Shown: piece after piece, positions 19,866 to 30,799 of the stretch
Layout of the letters: each line of letters begins with the position of its first letter
How positions within the stretch are numbered: the first letter of the stretch is position 1
DNA from: Lepidostoma basale
Lineage: Eukaryota; Arthropoda; Insecta; Trichoptera; Lepidostomatidae
NCBI GenBank assembly: GCA_022606425.2
Contig: JAHDVF020001260.1
Span: 682,001 to 746,000 of the forward strand
Length of the DNA stretch: 64,000 bases
Direction: 5' to 3'
Notes under the pieces: generated by a model
The model's database searches: none
What the model saw: only the letters and a program-made list of their open reading frames with translations
What the model was told of the DNA's origin: nothing
Position numbers and translations under genes: made by a program

Positions 19866-21310
19866 TAACTAACTAACCATCACGCCGTCTCCCCGAAGGG
19901 GTAGGCAGAAAGAATGGACTGCCACACCTTTCTTTCCTGACATATTTCTCTCGCTTCCTCAACATTCATACATCGTGTCATGCACGCGCGTCGATTTCTC
20001 TGACTCCTCACATGGCCGACATTCAATATTTGATTTATTTGATCGTGCCACGTTTTCCTTGGTCTTCCTCTATTTCTGGTACCATTTACATCATTAACAT
20101 ATAATTTTTTTACCATTCTTTCTTCATTCATTCTTTCCATATGTCCAAACCATCTTAATGATCCTTTCATTATTTTGTTCATGACACCATCATTCGCACC
20201 GCATTCACTTCTTATATTTTCATTCGACACTCTATCATACACAGAGTATCCACACATTCGTCTAAGAGATCTCATTTCTACTGCATTTATTCTACTTTCA
20301 TCCTTCTTTGCCAGTTCCATGCTTCGCTTCCATACATAAGGGTCGGTAGAAGAACACCATTGTGCACTGCCATTCTAGCTTTTTTGGATAGGTTTTTGTT
20401 TGCGATGACAACTTTAAGTGCACCATTCACTTTGTTACCTGCCCCAACCCTTCTTTCAATATCCCTCTCCACTCTCCCATCTCTTGTAAACATACTACCT
20501 AAATACACAAACTCAACTACTTGCTCCAAGTTTTCACCATTCACGCTAATGTTGCATACTGTCGTGGTTTCTTCCTTTTCAAAAATCATTACCTTGGACT
20601 TATTAACATTCATCATCAGATCATTTCGCATGCATACCTCATACATACAATTCACCAGGACTTGTAGTTCATGCTCGTTGTCAGCAAGTAGGACAGCGTC
20701 ATCCGCATACAAGAGACAGCTTACTGACACTCCACTCATTTTGGCACCTACATCCAACCCTTTCAGCTCTCTCATACAATTGTCCATATACAGATTAAAT
20801 AACCACGGGGACATTACGCAACCTTGTTTGACACCTTTATTGATATCAAACCAGGCTGTAAGATCTCCATTTACTCTGACACTAGCAGTGCTTTCCGTGT
20901 ATAGCGACTTAATGGCCGTGATCAGTTTTGTACTTATTCCATATTCAGACAATATTTTCCACAACTTTTCTCTATTAACGTAATCATATGCTTTTTGTAA
21001 GTCGACAAATGCACAGAAAAGTTTGCGATTTTTGGCCAGAAACTTCTCTGTCAATGTACGAAGTCCAAAAATTTGATCCATACATCCTCTGCCATTCATA
21101 AAGGCACCTTGCACATCCCAAACTTTGTCACTCGTCAATTTTCTTACTCTTTCTATTAAAATTCTGCCATAGACTTTACCAACGACACTCAAAAGACTAA
21201 TAGCTCTGTGATTTCCACATTCCATACGCGATCCTTTTCCTTTGTACAGGGGCATAATTACTGCTCTCCTCCAGTCTAGCGGCGTATATCCCTCAAATTT
21301 GATACAAAAT
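19866..21310 (-). pseudogene. LINE-alpha: reverse transcriptase and C-terminus, 5' truncated
   Basis: Longest LINE copy here. A 342-codon frame starting near 21315 reads WRRAVIMPLYKGKGSRM, FVDLQKAYD (motif A, residues 103-111), GVKQGCVMSPWLFNLYMD and LLYADDAVLLAD (catalytic YADD, 203-206), then FVYLGSMFTRDGRVE and LMYGSEAWNWQ. A one-base loss in an A-run near 20307 shifts the frame. The C-terminal part continues in a second frame: KKDESRINAVEMRSLRR, SLRWFGHMERMNEERM, TRNRGRPRKTW, RNRRACMTRCMNVEEA, stop. The copy at 46208 has the extra A there and stays in frame. The 3' end holds the CCCCTTCGGGG hairpin and ends with (GTTA)n (complement CTAACTAACTAA at 19860-19877). The endonuclease and start of the RT are missing. 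It abuts fold-back F1. Confidence 0.9.
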
Positions 21311-21360
21311 AGCAATTGAAAATAACTTGTTTATTATCCACAAAATATTTTTTTTTAAAA

Positions 21361-21398
21361 CACGACGTGTTCGGAGGATACCTCTTCTTCAGGTGTAA
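21361..21398 (-). ncRNA. Hammerhead-ribozyme-like motif F1 (left arm)
   Basis: Minus strand: TTACAC, CTGAAGA (fits CUGANGA), stem II AGAGG-TAT-CCTCC, then GAAC instead of GAAA, ACGTC and GTG. Stem I pairs CAC with GTG. The GAAA change would be expected to cripple it. Confidence 0.45.
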
Positions 21399-21721
21399 AT
21401 ATATAATAAAAACTAAATAAAAAAAAGGCTAATATAAAAAAAACATATAATTCGATGTAATAATTGAAATTGAAAAATTAACCTAGGCTAATTGTTATGA
21501 GTACTAATATTTTTGTTTTCAGTAAGAACTAATAAATAATATTAAACAATAATAAAACATAATGATATTGTAAAATAGAAAAAACATACATTTGAAAACA
21601 AATAATTTATATAGAATTTAATGAATGATTAAATTTTATACGATTTAAATTATTGTATCGAATTTTCAATGCGTTTTTTTATATTAGTCTTTCTTTGGTT
21701 AGTTTTTATTATATACGAGTA

Positions 21722-21762
21722 TTTACACCTGAAAATGGAGGTATCCTCCGAAAGATGTCGTG
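21722..21762 (+). ncRNA. Hammerhead-ribozyme-like motif F1 (right arm)
   Basis: TTACAC, CTGAAAA (G8 lost), stem II TGGAGG-TAT-CCTCCG (five pairs), GAAA, GATG, GTC-type triplet, GTG. Stem I CAC/GTG is intact. The left arm keeps the box this arm lost, and this arm keeps the GAAA the left arm lost. Confidence 0.45.
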
Positions 21763-21944
21763 TTTTTTTAATATTTTGTGAATAATAAACAAAGTTATTT
21801 TCAATTTCCTAAGTGTATAATTTTTTTCTAAATGTATAACGATGTACTTAAAAATTCATTTCAAAAATAAAATTCACTTTATTTTTTCAAGAATATCGTT
21901 GAAACAGTTATAAATCTTTCTATTATTCTTCCTCAGCCTATTCC

Positions 21945-22005
21945 CGTCCACTCCTGGACAAAGGCCTCCTCCATTTGCTTCCATGTAATTCTGTCCTATG
22001 CAGAC
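21945..22005 (-). repeat. LINE-gamma 3' fragment
   Basis: Complement matches the end of the copy at 45685-45965: CAGTCTGCATAGGACAG, ATGGAAG, GGAGGAGGCCTTTGTCCAGG, GGAATAGGCT. Confidence 0.65.
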
Positions 22006-22479
22006 TGCATCCGGGTTATAAATACCGTAATGGTATTCGCCAATTTAAATTTCATACAACAATCACCAATCAATTAGTGTTTAATAATACACGGATCACA
22101 TTTTCCTGGAATTCAATCATATGTGCTTATAATACATTTTAGAGAGACCGTAGTTTTTTTTTAAAACAATCATAAATGTTGGAATACATTTCGTTTGTAA
22201 TATCAACACAATAATGCTGTTTCAACAAATAAATTTTTACCCTTATCAATTATTCAGGGCAAATGATTAACAATGCTCCTTCTTCATTCTGAATTGGAGG
22301 AAAATGTTAACAGCGGGAAGCATTCCGTCCCTATAATGCACGATTAATTAAATTTAAAAAATAATAATAAAAATTGCTTTATATATGTACTGAAAGTTTA
22401 AAAAACGTATGCTTATTTTTATAACACATAGCATGGTTCTTATATGAATCAGTGGGCATTTACAATCAAAATATAAATA

Positions 22480-22850
22480 AGTAAAAACTCGAATGTCGCC
22501 AAGAAAGAGTACGAGAATATTTTGAATACAAAAGAGCAAGAGAGGAATATTTCGATTTTCCCCGTAAGTAATTCGAAATGCACACAATTAGCATGCCAGA
22601 GAACGTGGATTTTTTTAAATTTTGTTCTGATTATTGTTGTATGATGGTAGTGTAGAAAACAAAAGAGGAGCAATTTTGTATTGTTAATTATAAAAAATTT
22701 AACGTGTGTGGAAAAAAAATATTTACATTAAAAGTTAAAATTATTACTGATTTTGGTTGTACAGTACTTACTTAACTGCCGTAAATTTTTCACGGGTTTC
22801 AACTAGTATTAATTATTTAATATAATGATAAAAGTGGCATTTCGATACTC
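22480..22850. repeat. Repeat R, longest copy
   Basis: AAAAACTCGAATGTCGCC, AGAGCAAGAGAGGAATAT, GCACACAATTAGCATGCC, TGTTCTGATTATTGTTGTAT, GGTAGTGTAGAAAAC and the end TTTTTCACGGGTTTCAACTA. No protein recognised. Confidence 0.65.
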
Positions 22851-22859
22851 TGGGGATTA

Positions 22860-24825
22860 AATGATATGAAGAAAACAATAAAAACAAATTAAATAAAGCT
22901 TACCTTGATCACCAATAATAACTAATGTTGATGTCAAACTGGAGTTAATTATATGGTAGTCACCTACGCGCAGCATGCTAAACTTCAATTCTAAAATTGG
23001 TCGGTAAAACAGTTTTCTATTAAATCCATGTATTCGTAGTTTACAAAATATGGCGATAGTTGAGACGTATTAAAAACGCGTGAGTTATTTATTTATACCA
23101 TTCAATACAAAAATATTTCAGTGGATTCATATTTGCATCATTACCCACTGCAGTGTTAAAAACAAAGGTTTCCATATTTTAATACATAAGATAAGTCGAA
23201 AAGAATGGTCGTTCGTTAATTAAAAACACGGCTTCTGAATCCCTTTGACTTCTGGCTTTGACATTATTAATATCTGTGAAATAAAATAAACAGTAGTTCG
23301 AGTAGGTAAATTGAAATCTAATTCATTTTAGAGTTGTGATAACTTAAAACTATTAATGTCTTAAAAAAAATAATTGAACAGTAATAGTTTGAGTAGATAA
23401 ATTGAAATCTAATTCATTTTAAATTCGTTTTACGTGCAAATTGCTGTATGAATTATTATTTTAATACGAAAATGCTTTTCACTATTCCTAATCAATATTG
23501 AATGCTCACTTATTTCTATTTGATCTTGCCACGTTTTCCTCAATCTTCCTATATTTGTAATTCAATTTGTCTTAGTTTACTTCGATTTCGTTTCATACTC
23601 TCGTCTGATAATTATTATTTTAATTTATATTTGCCGTATCAAGTAATTGAACTTACTTTATTTTTAATATGGTTTTTTTATATATGTATGTATTAAAACG
23701 GCTACATCTAACCTTTAATAAATAAAATCAAACTATTGCCATATGAAGAGGATTGAACAATCGAAAGATATATAAGAACAAACATAAAAATTCTGTACAA
23801 TTTTTAAACCTAGTTTTTTTAGCGTCATATATAGCGATTAATAAAACCTTAAAATTTACTATTTATTCCAATTTCTATTATTTATTCAATTCTACACGTT
23901 AAAAAAGGGAAATCAATTGATTTCAAAAATTTACGATGATACCGGTGAAGCAACAAAAAATAAAAGTTACATTTGTTTCATAAATTGTTATTTAATATTA
24001 TAAGTTATTCTCATTAAAATTGGTATTTCAATTATTCTGCTCAACACGATATATTTTAAAAACGTAGATTTTTATTTAAATATGTTAGATACTAAGGAAA
24101 TTGAATATGTTATATTTTTTTTAAATTGTTTTTTCACAACAGTGAAAGATTTCACAGTGCAGACATTTTTTATTTTTATCTTTACTATTTTTCTGGCTTT
24201 TGTGTTTAAATGCAATGTTTTCAATCTATTATTTTAATGTGAATCCACAACACAACGTGATGGCGAATATTGAAGAAATATATTTTTACATGCGATGTTT
24301 TTTTTAGCCGGCTTCATATTTTACATAAATACCCGTTTTAATGTTAGAAAACCTCCTTGGTTCCAGCCGACACGTTCGTATTGAAGAGTTCAGACTGAAT
24401 TTCAATTACTCAAAGGTAAATTTTCATTCAGAAAATAATTCACCAAAAAAATACGACGTATTCAAATTTGTTTTGTTAAGAATTTTTAATTAGGAATGTT
24501 TTCGTTTGTTTTTATAACAAATTTTCAACTAACAAAAAGGATATTCTGACTTTTTTTTAATTATAAGATATACATTATTTTTATTATTCTTTGAACTGCG
24601 GTATAAAATTAGGAAATACAGTTTTTATGATTAATTATATTTTATGAAAGTAGCTTTCTAAACAATTATTGAAAAAAAACATACCTGTAACTCTAATAAC
24701 CGTCTAATTCTACTATAAATTCATATTAACGGTTACTTTTGAGTTATGGTTATGTTTGATTAACGGTTATGTTTGAGACATTCAAAGCTTGAGAACATCA
24801 AGCCAATGATTAATTAAATAACACA
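22860..24825. other. AT-rich stretch with one short LINE-alpha piece
   Basis: Bases 23518-23590 (GATCTTGCCACGTTTTCC, TCAATCTTCCTATATTTG) are a minus-strand LINE-alpha fragment equivalent to TRNRGRPRKTWHDQ. Elsewhere nothing recognised. Confidence 0.45.
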
Positions 24826-25069
24826 AACATACAAGGGCTGTTTTTATGTAATGACCTTTTGAAAATAAAAACCAAACGAAAGAAATTTTTCAAAAACGAA
24901 ATTATTTTCCGATTCTACATAACAAACATTATTTTTTAACATAGCTGCCATATGGTTATCGGAGCAGGCGGCAAGTTTCTATGAAGAGGTATTCAGAATC
25001 TAATTGTAAGGTATGATAAGTGTTTAAATAAACTTGGCAGCTATCTTGAGAATAAAGAAATGTATGTAA

Positions 25070-25305
25070 AATCATTACTGTTAAAATTTATTATATCACA
25101 ATTTATTTTTATTCACTAGAATGTCGCGGCAGCTGTTAAAAAAACGGTTGTTTTTTGTAACACCTGATGATGCCAACGTCGGTTGGGGAAACAGCTGTCG
25201 CCACATTCTCGGTGAACAAATAATAAATTGTTATATTATAACAGTGTTTTAAATTTAAACAGTAATTATGTTGAAGTACCATAGTTATGGCCAAAACAAT
25301 GGAGT
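25070..25305. repeat. Fold-back repeat A6
   Basis: Outer arms AATTTATTATATCACAATTT and AATTGTTATATTATAACAG, with a decayed left core (GTCGCGGCAGCTGTTAAAA) and a better right core. It belongs to the A1/A6/A7 subgroup, whose triplet is followed by a CTCGGTGAA / CTCAGTGAA block. Confidence 0.7.
25157..25206 (+). ncRNA. Hammerhead-ribozyme-like motif A6
   Basis: CTGATGA (25164-25170), stem II TGCCAAC-GTCG-GTTGG (five pairs, outer pair lost), GGAAAC, CAGCTG, GTC, GCCACA. It shares the GCCAAC form of stem II with A1. Confidence 0.5.
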
Positions 25306-26154
25306 ATTAAGAATCAGAAGAAAAATGGTTTTAGAAATTTTTAATTCGTTTGATTTTTATTTTCAAACGGCCCTTACTTAAAAAACAGCCCTCATATATA
25401 GCAACTACATAATGTTTTATGTTTCTGATATTAAAAGAGGTTTACAGAACTTTTGATTCTGCATTAAACTTTTTACATTACAGGCACAGATGAGAAGGAT
25501 ACAATCAATTAATTCAGGCATATTCAACCTACAGCCCAAAACATATTTCATATCAAGATCGTGATTTTTTTAAATCTGGCCAATACCTTGAAAGATACGT
25601 GAACAATATTCGCTCGCGAGCTGACGCCGACGGCACTTGTCTACGCTTTCCAGCCGTGCACTTAATTAAGGTACAGTACACTTTCTACAGTACAGTTTTT
25701 CTCTATATTTGTAGTCATATTACTATAATTTTTTTCGGGCCGCGTAACTTAGCAATCTTATTAATGTAACCGAAGAAAAAAAGGTTGAGAATCGCTGAAT
25801 TAGTCTACAATTCCCTGAAGAAATACAAAATAATGAAATGCATTCATATACGTATATATATATAAAATCAATATCTGTGTAAACCTGGTTGCCTAGAAAT
25901 GGTGGTAAAAATCGACTTTTGTGTACCATATAACACATTTTATAAATGTGAAGAATTCTAAAAGGTTTGTCAGGATAGAATAGTGTGGCTAGAATCGATG
26001 TCGATTTTCTCTGCCTACCCATGTAAAAAATGGTATGAAGGTTTCTCTCTTTCTTGGTTATATAAATGTACTAACACTTTTTCTCTGAGAAACACTTTTA
26101 AAAACTATAAAAAAATATATACACATTGATATGTAATATGTAGTTTTATATTAT

Positions 26155-26548
26155 AGAGATCTCTTAGACGAATGTGTGGGAAAACTGTGCATGATAGGTT
26201 GTTGAATGAAAATATAAGTATTGAATGAGGTGAAAATTAAAATGTTATGAACAAAATAATGAAAGGATCGTTAAGATGGTTTGGACACAAGGAAAGAATG
26301 ATAAAAATAAAAAAAATCATAATGTGAATTGAACTAGAAATAGAAGAAGACTGAAGAAATTGTGTCATGATCAAATAAATCAAATATTGAATGTCCGCCA
26401 CGTGAGAAGTCAGAGAAATCGACCTACGTACATGACTACGTATATGAATATTAAGGAAGCGAGAGAGGTATGTTAGGAAAGAAAATTGTCGCAATCCATT
26501 ATTACTGCCTACCCCTTCGGGAAGACGGCGTGATGGGTAGTTAGTTAG
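26155..26548 (+). pseudogene. LINE-alpha 3' copy
   Basis: From AGAGATCTCTTAGACGAATG and GGATCGTTAAGATGGTTTGG to TTACTGCCTACCCCTTCGGG, AAGACGGCGTGATGGGTAGT and TAGTTAGTT. Multiple frame breaks. 3' hairpin partly kept. Confidence 0.8.
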
Positions 26549-26574
26549 TTTTAGAAACAGTAATACTCTTATAT

Positions 26575-26888
26575 GGATTAATTGTATCTCAATAGAGACG
26601 GATATGTAAATTGTTTTCTGGGAACAGAAATATGGTAGTTGAGGCGCTTACAGGACTTATGACCTGTCGCGTAAGATTGCACCCTGCAGCGTAGCATATA
26701 TACATCTTCCAAAAATGTATCAGACGTGATGGTCGTAAGCAGTGCGGAATGGGGAATGCTGTTAAACATAAAGCGATCGCTCAACCCAACCAATGACAGG
26801 TCATAAGTCCTGTAAGCGCCTCGACTACCATATTTCTGTTCCCAGAAAACAATTTACATCGTCGTCTCTATTGAGATACAATTAATCC
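26575..26888. mobile_element. MITE-G: ~95-bp terminal inverted repeats
   Basis: The first ~95 bases (GGATTAATTGTATCTCAATA, TGTAAATTGTTTTCTGGGAA, CAGAAATATGGTAGTTGAGG, CGCTTACAGGACTTATGACC) return almost perfectly as the complement at the right end. The middle ~120 bp is unique, with no transposase. High arm identity suggests recent origin or good conservation. A partial copy is at 8699-8875. Confidence 0.85.
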
Positions 26889-26896
26889 TTAAAAAT

Positions 26897-27210
26897 TAAA
26901 ACATTGTTAAATGTTGATGCTACTTTTGAACATTTCATCATAATTGAACATTCATCATTCTAAATGTGCGAAATTCAAAAAGAAATATTAAGTGGAGCAG
27001 CGACTTCTATATGTAAATACTTGTAGATTCATCGTCATCATCGACCTTCCCTCGTGTTCGAGCAAGACTCCTTCACAAGTGTGGGTCATCATGTGATTAA
27101 AAAGTCTAATCTTGGACCCACACACTCTGGGGGATTCAAACTGTCACCGTCTCCCAATGTTCTATTTTTCCGTCTCTTCCTCTTCTCTGCTGGGTCGTCT
27201 CCGCAATGGG
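26897..27210. repeat. Repeat Q copy 1
   Basis: AAAACATTGTTAAATGTTGA, TAAATGTGCGAAATTCAAAA, GACTCCTTCACAAGTGTGGG, TCATCATGTGATT and AATCTTGGACCCACACACTC are repeated in the same order at 42070-42385. Non-coding; class unknown. Confidence 0.75.
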
Positions 27211-27282
27211 TAAAATCCAGTATTTGTCTATAAGTATTTGTATACATTCAAAATGTAGTAATACTCTTGATTATATGCTAAA

Positions 27283-28035
27283 CTAACTAACTAACTAACC
27301 ATCACGCCGTTTCCCCGAAAGGGTAGGCAGAAAGAATGGACTGTCACACTTTTACTGATGCGGCACTCCATCCTTCTCTTTTCGCCCCGCGGGAGACGCG
27401 GTGTGATGGGTTGCGAACCTCATCGCCACCAATAGGCATCTCTCGCGCACACTTCGATCGTCCGACACCCACAAAATAAATCTAAAACAAATAATATAAA
27501 ATACAATGATATAAAATAAAATAACAAAATAAAAATAATTTTACACAAAATGTTCTTTTTAGATGGTGCACATATTGTCTATTTAATTTGTGTTCCACGT
27601 ATCCACCGTTTTTTTTAATTCAGCACATAAAGTAATAACACATAATGTTTTTTTGATGTTGCACATGTTGGCATGGACGATCCGGACTTTTGGGTTTATT
27701 TAATTTATGTTACACGTATCCACCGTTTTTTAAATTGGCTGTAATTAGGCACTTAACCAACAAGAACTTAAAAATAATATTGAAGAAATTATTCGAATTG
27801 TTATTGGAACAAATGAAAAATTTATTTTTACACCTGTTAAAATTTTTTATAAAAACGAAAAAACTAATATAATTTTAACAGCAAAACAGTACAAACGTAT
27901 TACGTGTCACAATGAACTATTATAAAGTCGGCAACAATTAAATTGACCAAAACAATTCACTTTTGCACGAAATATCTCCAAATTTACAGGAGCATCACAT
28001 GAACCAAACCAAATTTTCAAAATCAGAATATAATA
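27283..28035 (-). mobile_element. LS element: retroposon with LINE-alpha tail, full-length copy
   Basis: Minus-oriented, about 750 bp. The left end (complement of the (GTTA)n tail, CATCACGCCGTTTCCCCGAA, GGAATGGACTGTCACACTTT) is the last ~75 bp of LINE-alpha. The body is unrelated: a GC-rich block with the hairpin CCGCG-GGAGA-CGCGG on the complement, then an AT-rich part with two ~100-bp tandem units (each with CACGTATCCACCGTTTTTT), then a unique 5' part. Copies at 57735-58450 (minus) and 44735-45180 (plus, 5' truncated). No protein. The shared tail suggests mobilisation by the LINE-alpha reverse transcriptase, as for SINEs with partner LINEs; this is inference. Confidence 0.8.
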
Positions 28036-28520
28036 ATCTATGCTCAACAATAATATAAGATTATATGCTCCCACTTATAATATTTGATAATGACACCTAA
28101 ATGATACTTACCACGCCTTTGTGAAATGGATGATTTCTGTGTCGTTAAACCACAAATTAACTGCTGAGGTTTCTTGCTAAATTGTATGAATAGTGGTACC
28201 CTGCGGTAAGTACCTAAAACTAGATGTTCAATTGAAATTCAATCAGAACTCCGCTCCACGTAATTGTGACCGAGAAATGTCCCAAACGGTAAGCCTTGAC
28301 TAAAGAGTGATATAAACTTGGATAGGGCTATCTCGGAAGACGTGGTTACACTGAAACCCGGCAATGAGTTTTGTTTTAGTTAGTTAGTTTATCGGTGATA
28401 TAAGTTTAGAACACAATACAAGAACTTATATTATATCATTTGGGTCACACAGCAAGAAATCCCGTCGGTCAAAATTTATCAAAAAAAAAAATAACAGTGA
28501 AACTGAAAATGTCCGTTCAC

Positions 28521-28776
28521 AACTGAGGACCGTTTTCACAAAGCGAAATATCTACAAAATGTAAATTTTTCAGGAGAAGGTTTTTTCGTGTTAAAAATAA
28601 TACGTTTTGTGTGAAATCGCGATATTTGAACAGCTACAACTTCGCACATATACCGTTTTGTTAAAATTTTATTTTATTTATTTCCCAATCGAAAGAGCTC
28701 ACGTGGAAGAACCCATTTCCATAAAAAAAACTTTTTTTTTTGTAGAAATTTCACTTTGTGAAAACGGTCCTCAATT
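28521..28776. mobile_element. MITE-H, ~35-bp inverted ends
   Basis: Left AACTGAGGACCGTTTTCACA, then AAGCGAAATATCTACAAAA; right complement AATTGAGGACCGTTTTCACA, then AAGTGAAATTTCTACAAAA. The 256-bp element has no ORF. The superfamily cannot be told from the ends. The preceding 28040-28520 shows nothing recognised. Confidence 0.7.
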
Positions 28777-28924
28777 GCGTTCTCGTTCCAACGCTTATAA
28801 ATTATATTTGGTTTATTTGTCTTTACTTTGTCTAATGCTATGTCTATTGTCTTAATATATTTATTCTTTGTCCTTTGCTATTGCCTTGTTTTACTTAAAT
28901 TGGATGTTTCTTTATCTTACATTA

Positions 28925-29222
28925 ATACAAACACAAACAAACAAACCATCACGCGGTTTCTCCGCAGGGGTATGCAGAGAGAATGGACCGCCACACTACT
29001 TTATCCTGGCAAACCTCTCTAGATTCCTCCACATTCATACAACGAGTCATACACGCACGTCGATTCCTCCGACTTTAACCTGACCAAACTTTAAAATTAG
29101 ATTAATTTGGTCATGCCATGTTTTCCTCGGTCTACCTCGACTCCGTACCTCATTTACATCATTAACGTATACTTTATTAACCATTATTTCTCCATCCATG
29201 CGTTCCATATGTCCAAACCAAC
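28925..29222 (-). pseudogene. LINE-alpha subfamily B 3' copy
   Basis: Tail complement ACAAACAAACAAACCATCAC, then GCGGTTTCTCCGCAGGGGTA. Encodes (minus) the region equivalent to RWFGHMERMD, KVYVNDVNEVRSRGRPRK and RRNRRACMTRCMN, with frame breaks. 5' truncated at 29222. Confidence 0.8.
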
Positions 29223-29263
29223 GTCTTGTATCTTACATTAATATTATTATTATTATTATTTTG

Positions 29264-29412
29264 TTGAATCGCCCTTTACATCATCACAGCAAGAGCCAAA
29301 TTGATGTAAAGGGTATTATAACTATCATAGTGATTCTCGTAACATGTGATAGGTAGCTAATCTATCGCCAACGCCAAGTCAATGCACTTACCACTTGACC
29401 ACGAAGGTCGTA
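29264..29412 (-). repeat. tRNA-derived SINE, internally deleted
   Basis: TCGCCCTTTACATCATCACA, TGATTCTCGTAACATGTGAT, TAGGTAGCTAATCTATCGCC are joined directly to ACTTACCACTTGACCACGAA (the box A side). The middle with GTGTGACAATCACAC and box B is missing. Confidence 0.75.
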
Positions 29413-29799
29413 ATATCTTGTTTTGCCTGACTGTTTTTTACACTGAATGGTGGTACAAGACAGTTGAACTGCCAGTGTTACAAACTTGGCGTGCACATCA
29501 AACTGAGGCATTTAATCTGTTTAAATAATATTTTTTATTACTTATCACTTATCACTACTATACATTAGATGTTTTGTTGATGTTCCGACAATAAATAAAT
29601 ATACGAGTATATGGAAGCCAGTATAGAAATAGAGGAAATACGAGAGCATCATATAAATAGTAGAGATGATGAACGGATGTGTGGTAAAACGATTAATGAA
29701 TTATGAACAATATTGAAACTAGAGATACCTGAAGAAGAGAGATAGATAGCCAGGGACAAAAGCCAAGACTATTGTGGAAGAGGCCTCATTGAAGATTAT

Positions 29800-30000
29800 G
29801 AACAATGTATGAACATTGAAGATTATAAACAATTATGTATGAATCGCTACATTTGATTGGGCGTATGGAACAAAGATAAAAAAAAATAACGGTTAACTAA
29901 GTGTACGTTATCGATGTGAACATATTACGGAGTCGAGGAAATCATGGCAAGAACAAATTGATCAATACATGCCAAATTCAAATTTCAAAAGAAAGAAGAA
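29800..30000 (+). pseudogene. LINE-alpha subfamily B relic
   Basis: GAATCGCTACATTTGATTGG and CGTATGGAAC match the RWFGHME block; GTGTACGTTATCGATGTGAA, CGGAGTCGAGGAAATCATGG and CAAGAACAAATTGATCAA match VYVNDVN...RSRPRKTWHDQINQ. Heavily decayed. Bases 29420-29800 are unassigned. Confidence 0.5.
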
Positions 30001-30516
30001 CTGTTTCTTATTTTTTTTTTAAATATATTTAAACAAAAGTAGACTTGACAGTCTTGGCAACTGTTCGACTCATGTGCTGTGTTAACGTTTATTAAACTCA
30101 CACACATGTATCTTCGTACGTGATGTAAGTTGTCTATATTATGTTCCTATAATTTCTGGGTTTACCAACCCATGTAACTTCTTATATCGATATTTTCCTT
30201 TGTATAAATTAGTATTTTCTCGTTAAATAGACGTAACAAGTACGATCTTCCATTGCCAGTTGGTCGCTTTGACCATTAAGCTATGTGATAGCTAGCACGT
30301 ATATAAAATTTGTACTTTTCGACATTTTTCATGAGTACAAAATTAATCCATAGTGTCATTTATCAACGAAAAATATTTTATTTCATATAAATTCAAAAAA
30401 AAAATAGTAATATTTTTATTAATTGAATGTTGTCATTAACACTGTGGAATTCCATTGTATAACGCTTTGGAAATTGAAAAATAACGTTGTTTACTATCCA
30501 CTATAATGTTAAAAAT

Positions 30517-30558
30517 TACGACATGTTTCGAAGAACACCTCCATCTTCAGTTGTAAAT
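30517..30558 (-). ncRNA. Hammerhead-ribozyme-like motif F2 (left arm)
   Basis: Minus strand: CTGAAGA box (fits CUGANGA), stem II TGGAGG-TGT-TCTTCG (pairs with G-U wobbles), GAAA, CATG, GTC. Stem I is poor. Confidence 0.5.
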
Positions 30559-30703
30559 ACATAATTAAAAAATAAAAAAAACAAAGAAAGGCTAATAAAA
30601 TACGCATTTAAAATTCGATGCAATACTGTTCCTTTGTATTGTATCGATTTTTGAAAGCACTTTTGATTAGTCTTTCATTGTTTAGTTTTTTTATTATATA
30701 TTT

Positions 30704-30742
30704 ATACATGAAGATGGAGATATCCTCCGAAACATGTCGTGA
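30704..30742 (+). ncRNA. Hammerhead-ribozyme-like motif F2 (right arm)
   Basis: Box ATGAAGA (C3 lost), stem II TGGAGA-TA-TCCTCC, GAAA, CATG, GTC, GTG. The 3' half is canonical, the box is not. Confidence 0.4.
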
Positions 30743-30799
30743 TTTTTAATATTTTAGTCGATAATCAACAACGTTATTTTTCAATTTCAGAAGTGTTTT

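Larger units (their letters stand above)
21313..21815. repeat. Fold-back repeat F1
   Basis: Terminal arms GAAAATAACTTGTTTATTAT and ATAATAAACAAAGTTATTTT are inverted copies, as are CACGACGTGTTCGGAGGAT and ATCCTCCGAAAGATGTCGTG. AT-rich interior. Each arm carries a hammerhead-like motif pointing outward. Same design as 30465-30800. Confidence 0.75.
24832..25393. mobile_element. TA-flanked MITE (562 bp) with nested fold-back A6
   Basis: Ends begin CAAGGGCTGTTTTTATGTAA (left) and TGAGGGCTGTTTTTTAAGTA (right, complement), followed by matching TTTGAAAATAAAAACCAAAC / TTTGAAAATAAAAATCAAAC: inverted repeats of about 65 bp. TA lies at both borders (24830-24831, 25394-25395), as for Tc1/mariner-type elements. 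No transposase. A family A fold-back (about 25070-25305) lies inside. Confidence 0.7.

Noticed and set aside
20360..20983. 207-codon plus-strand ORF
   Set aside because: Antisense shadow of the LINE-alpha reverse transcriptase.
22354..22673. Short minus-strand ORFs with hydrophobic stretches
   Set aside because: AT-rich DNA readily encodes such peptides, and the region belongs to non-coding repeat R.
25735..25800. hAT element
   Set aside because: One end resembles a hAT terminus on the complement (CAGCGATTCTCAACC), but no opposite end or duplication was found.
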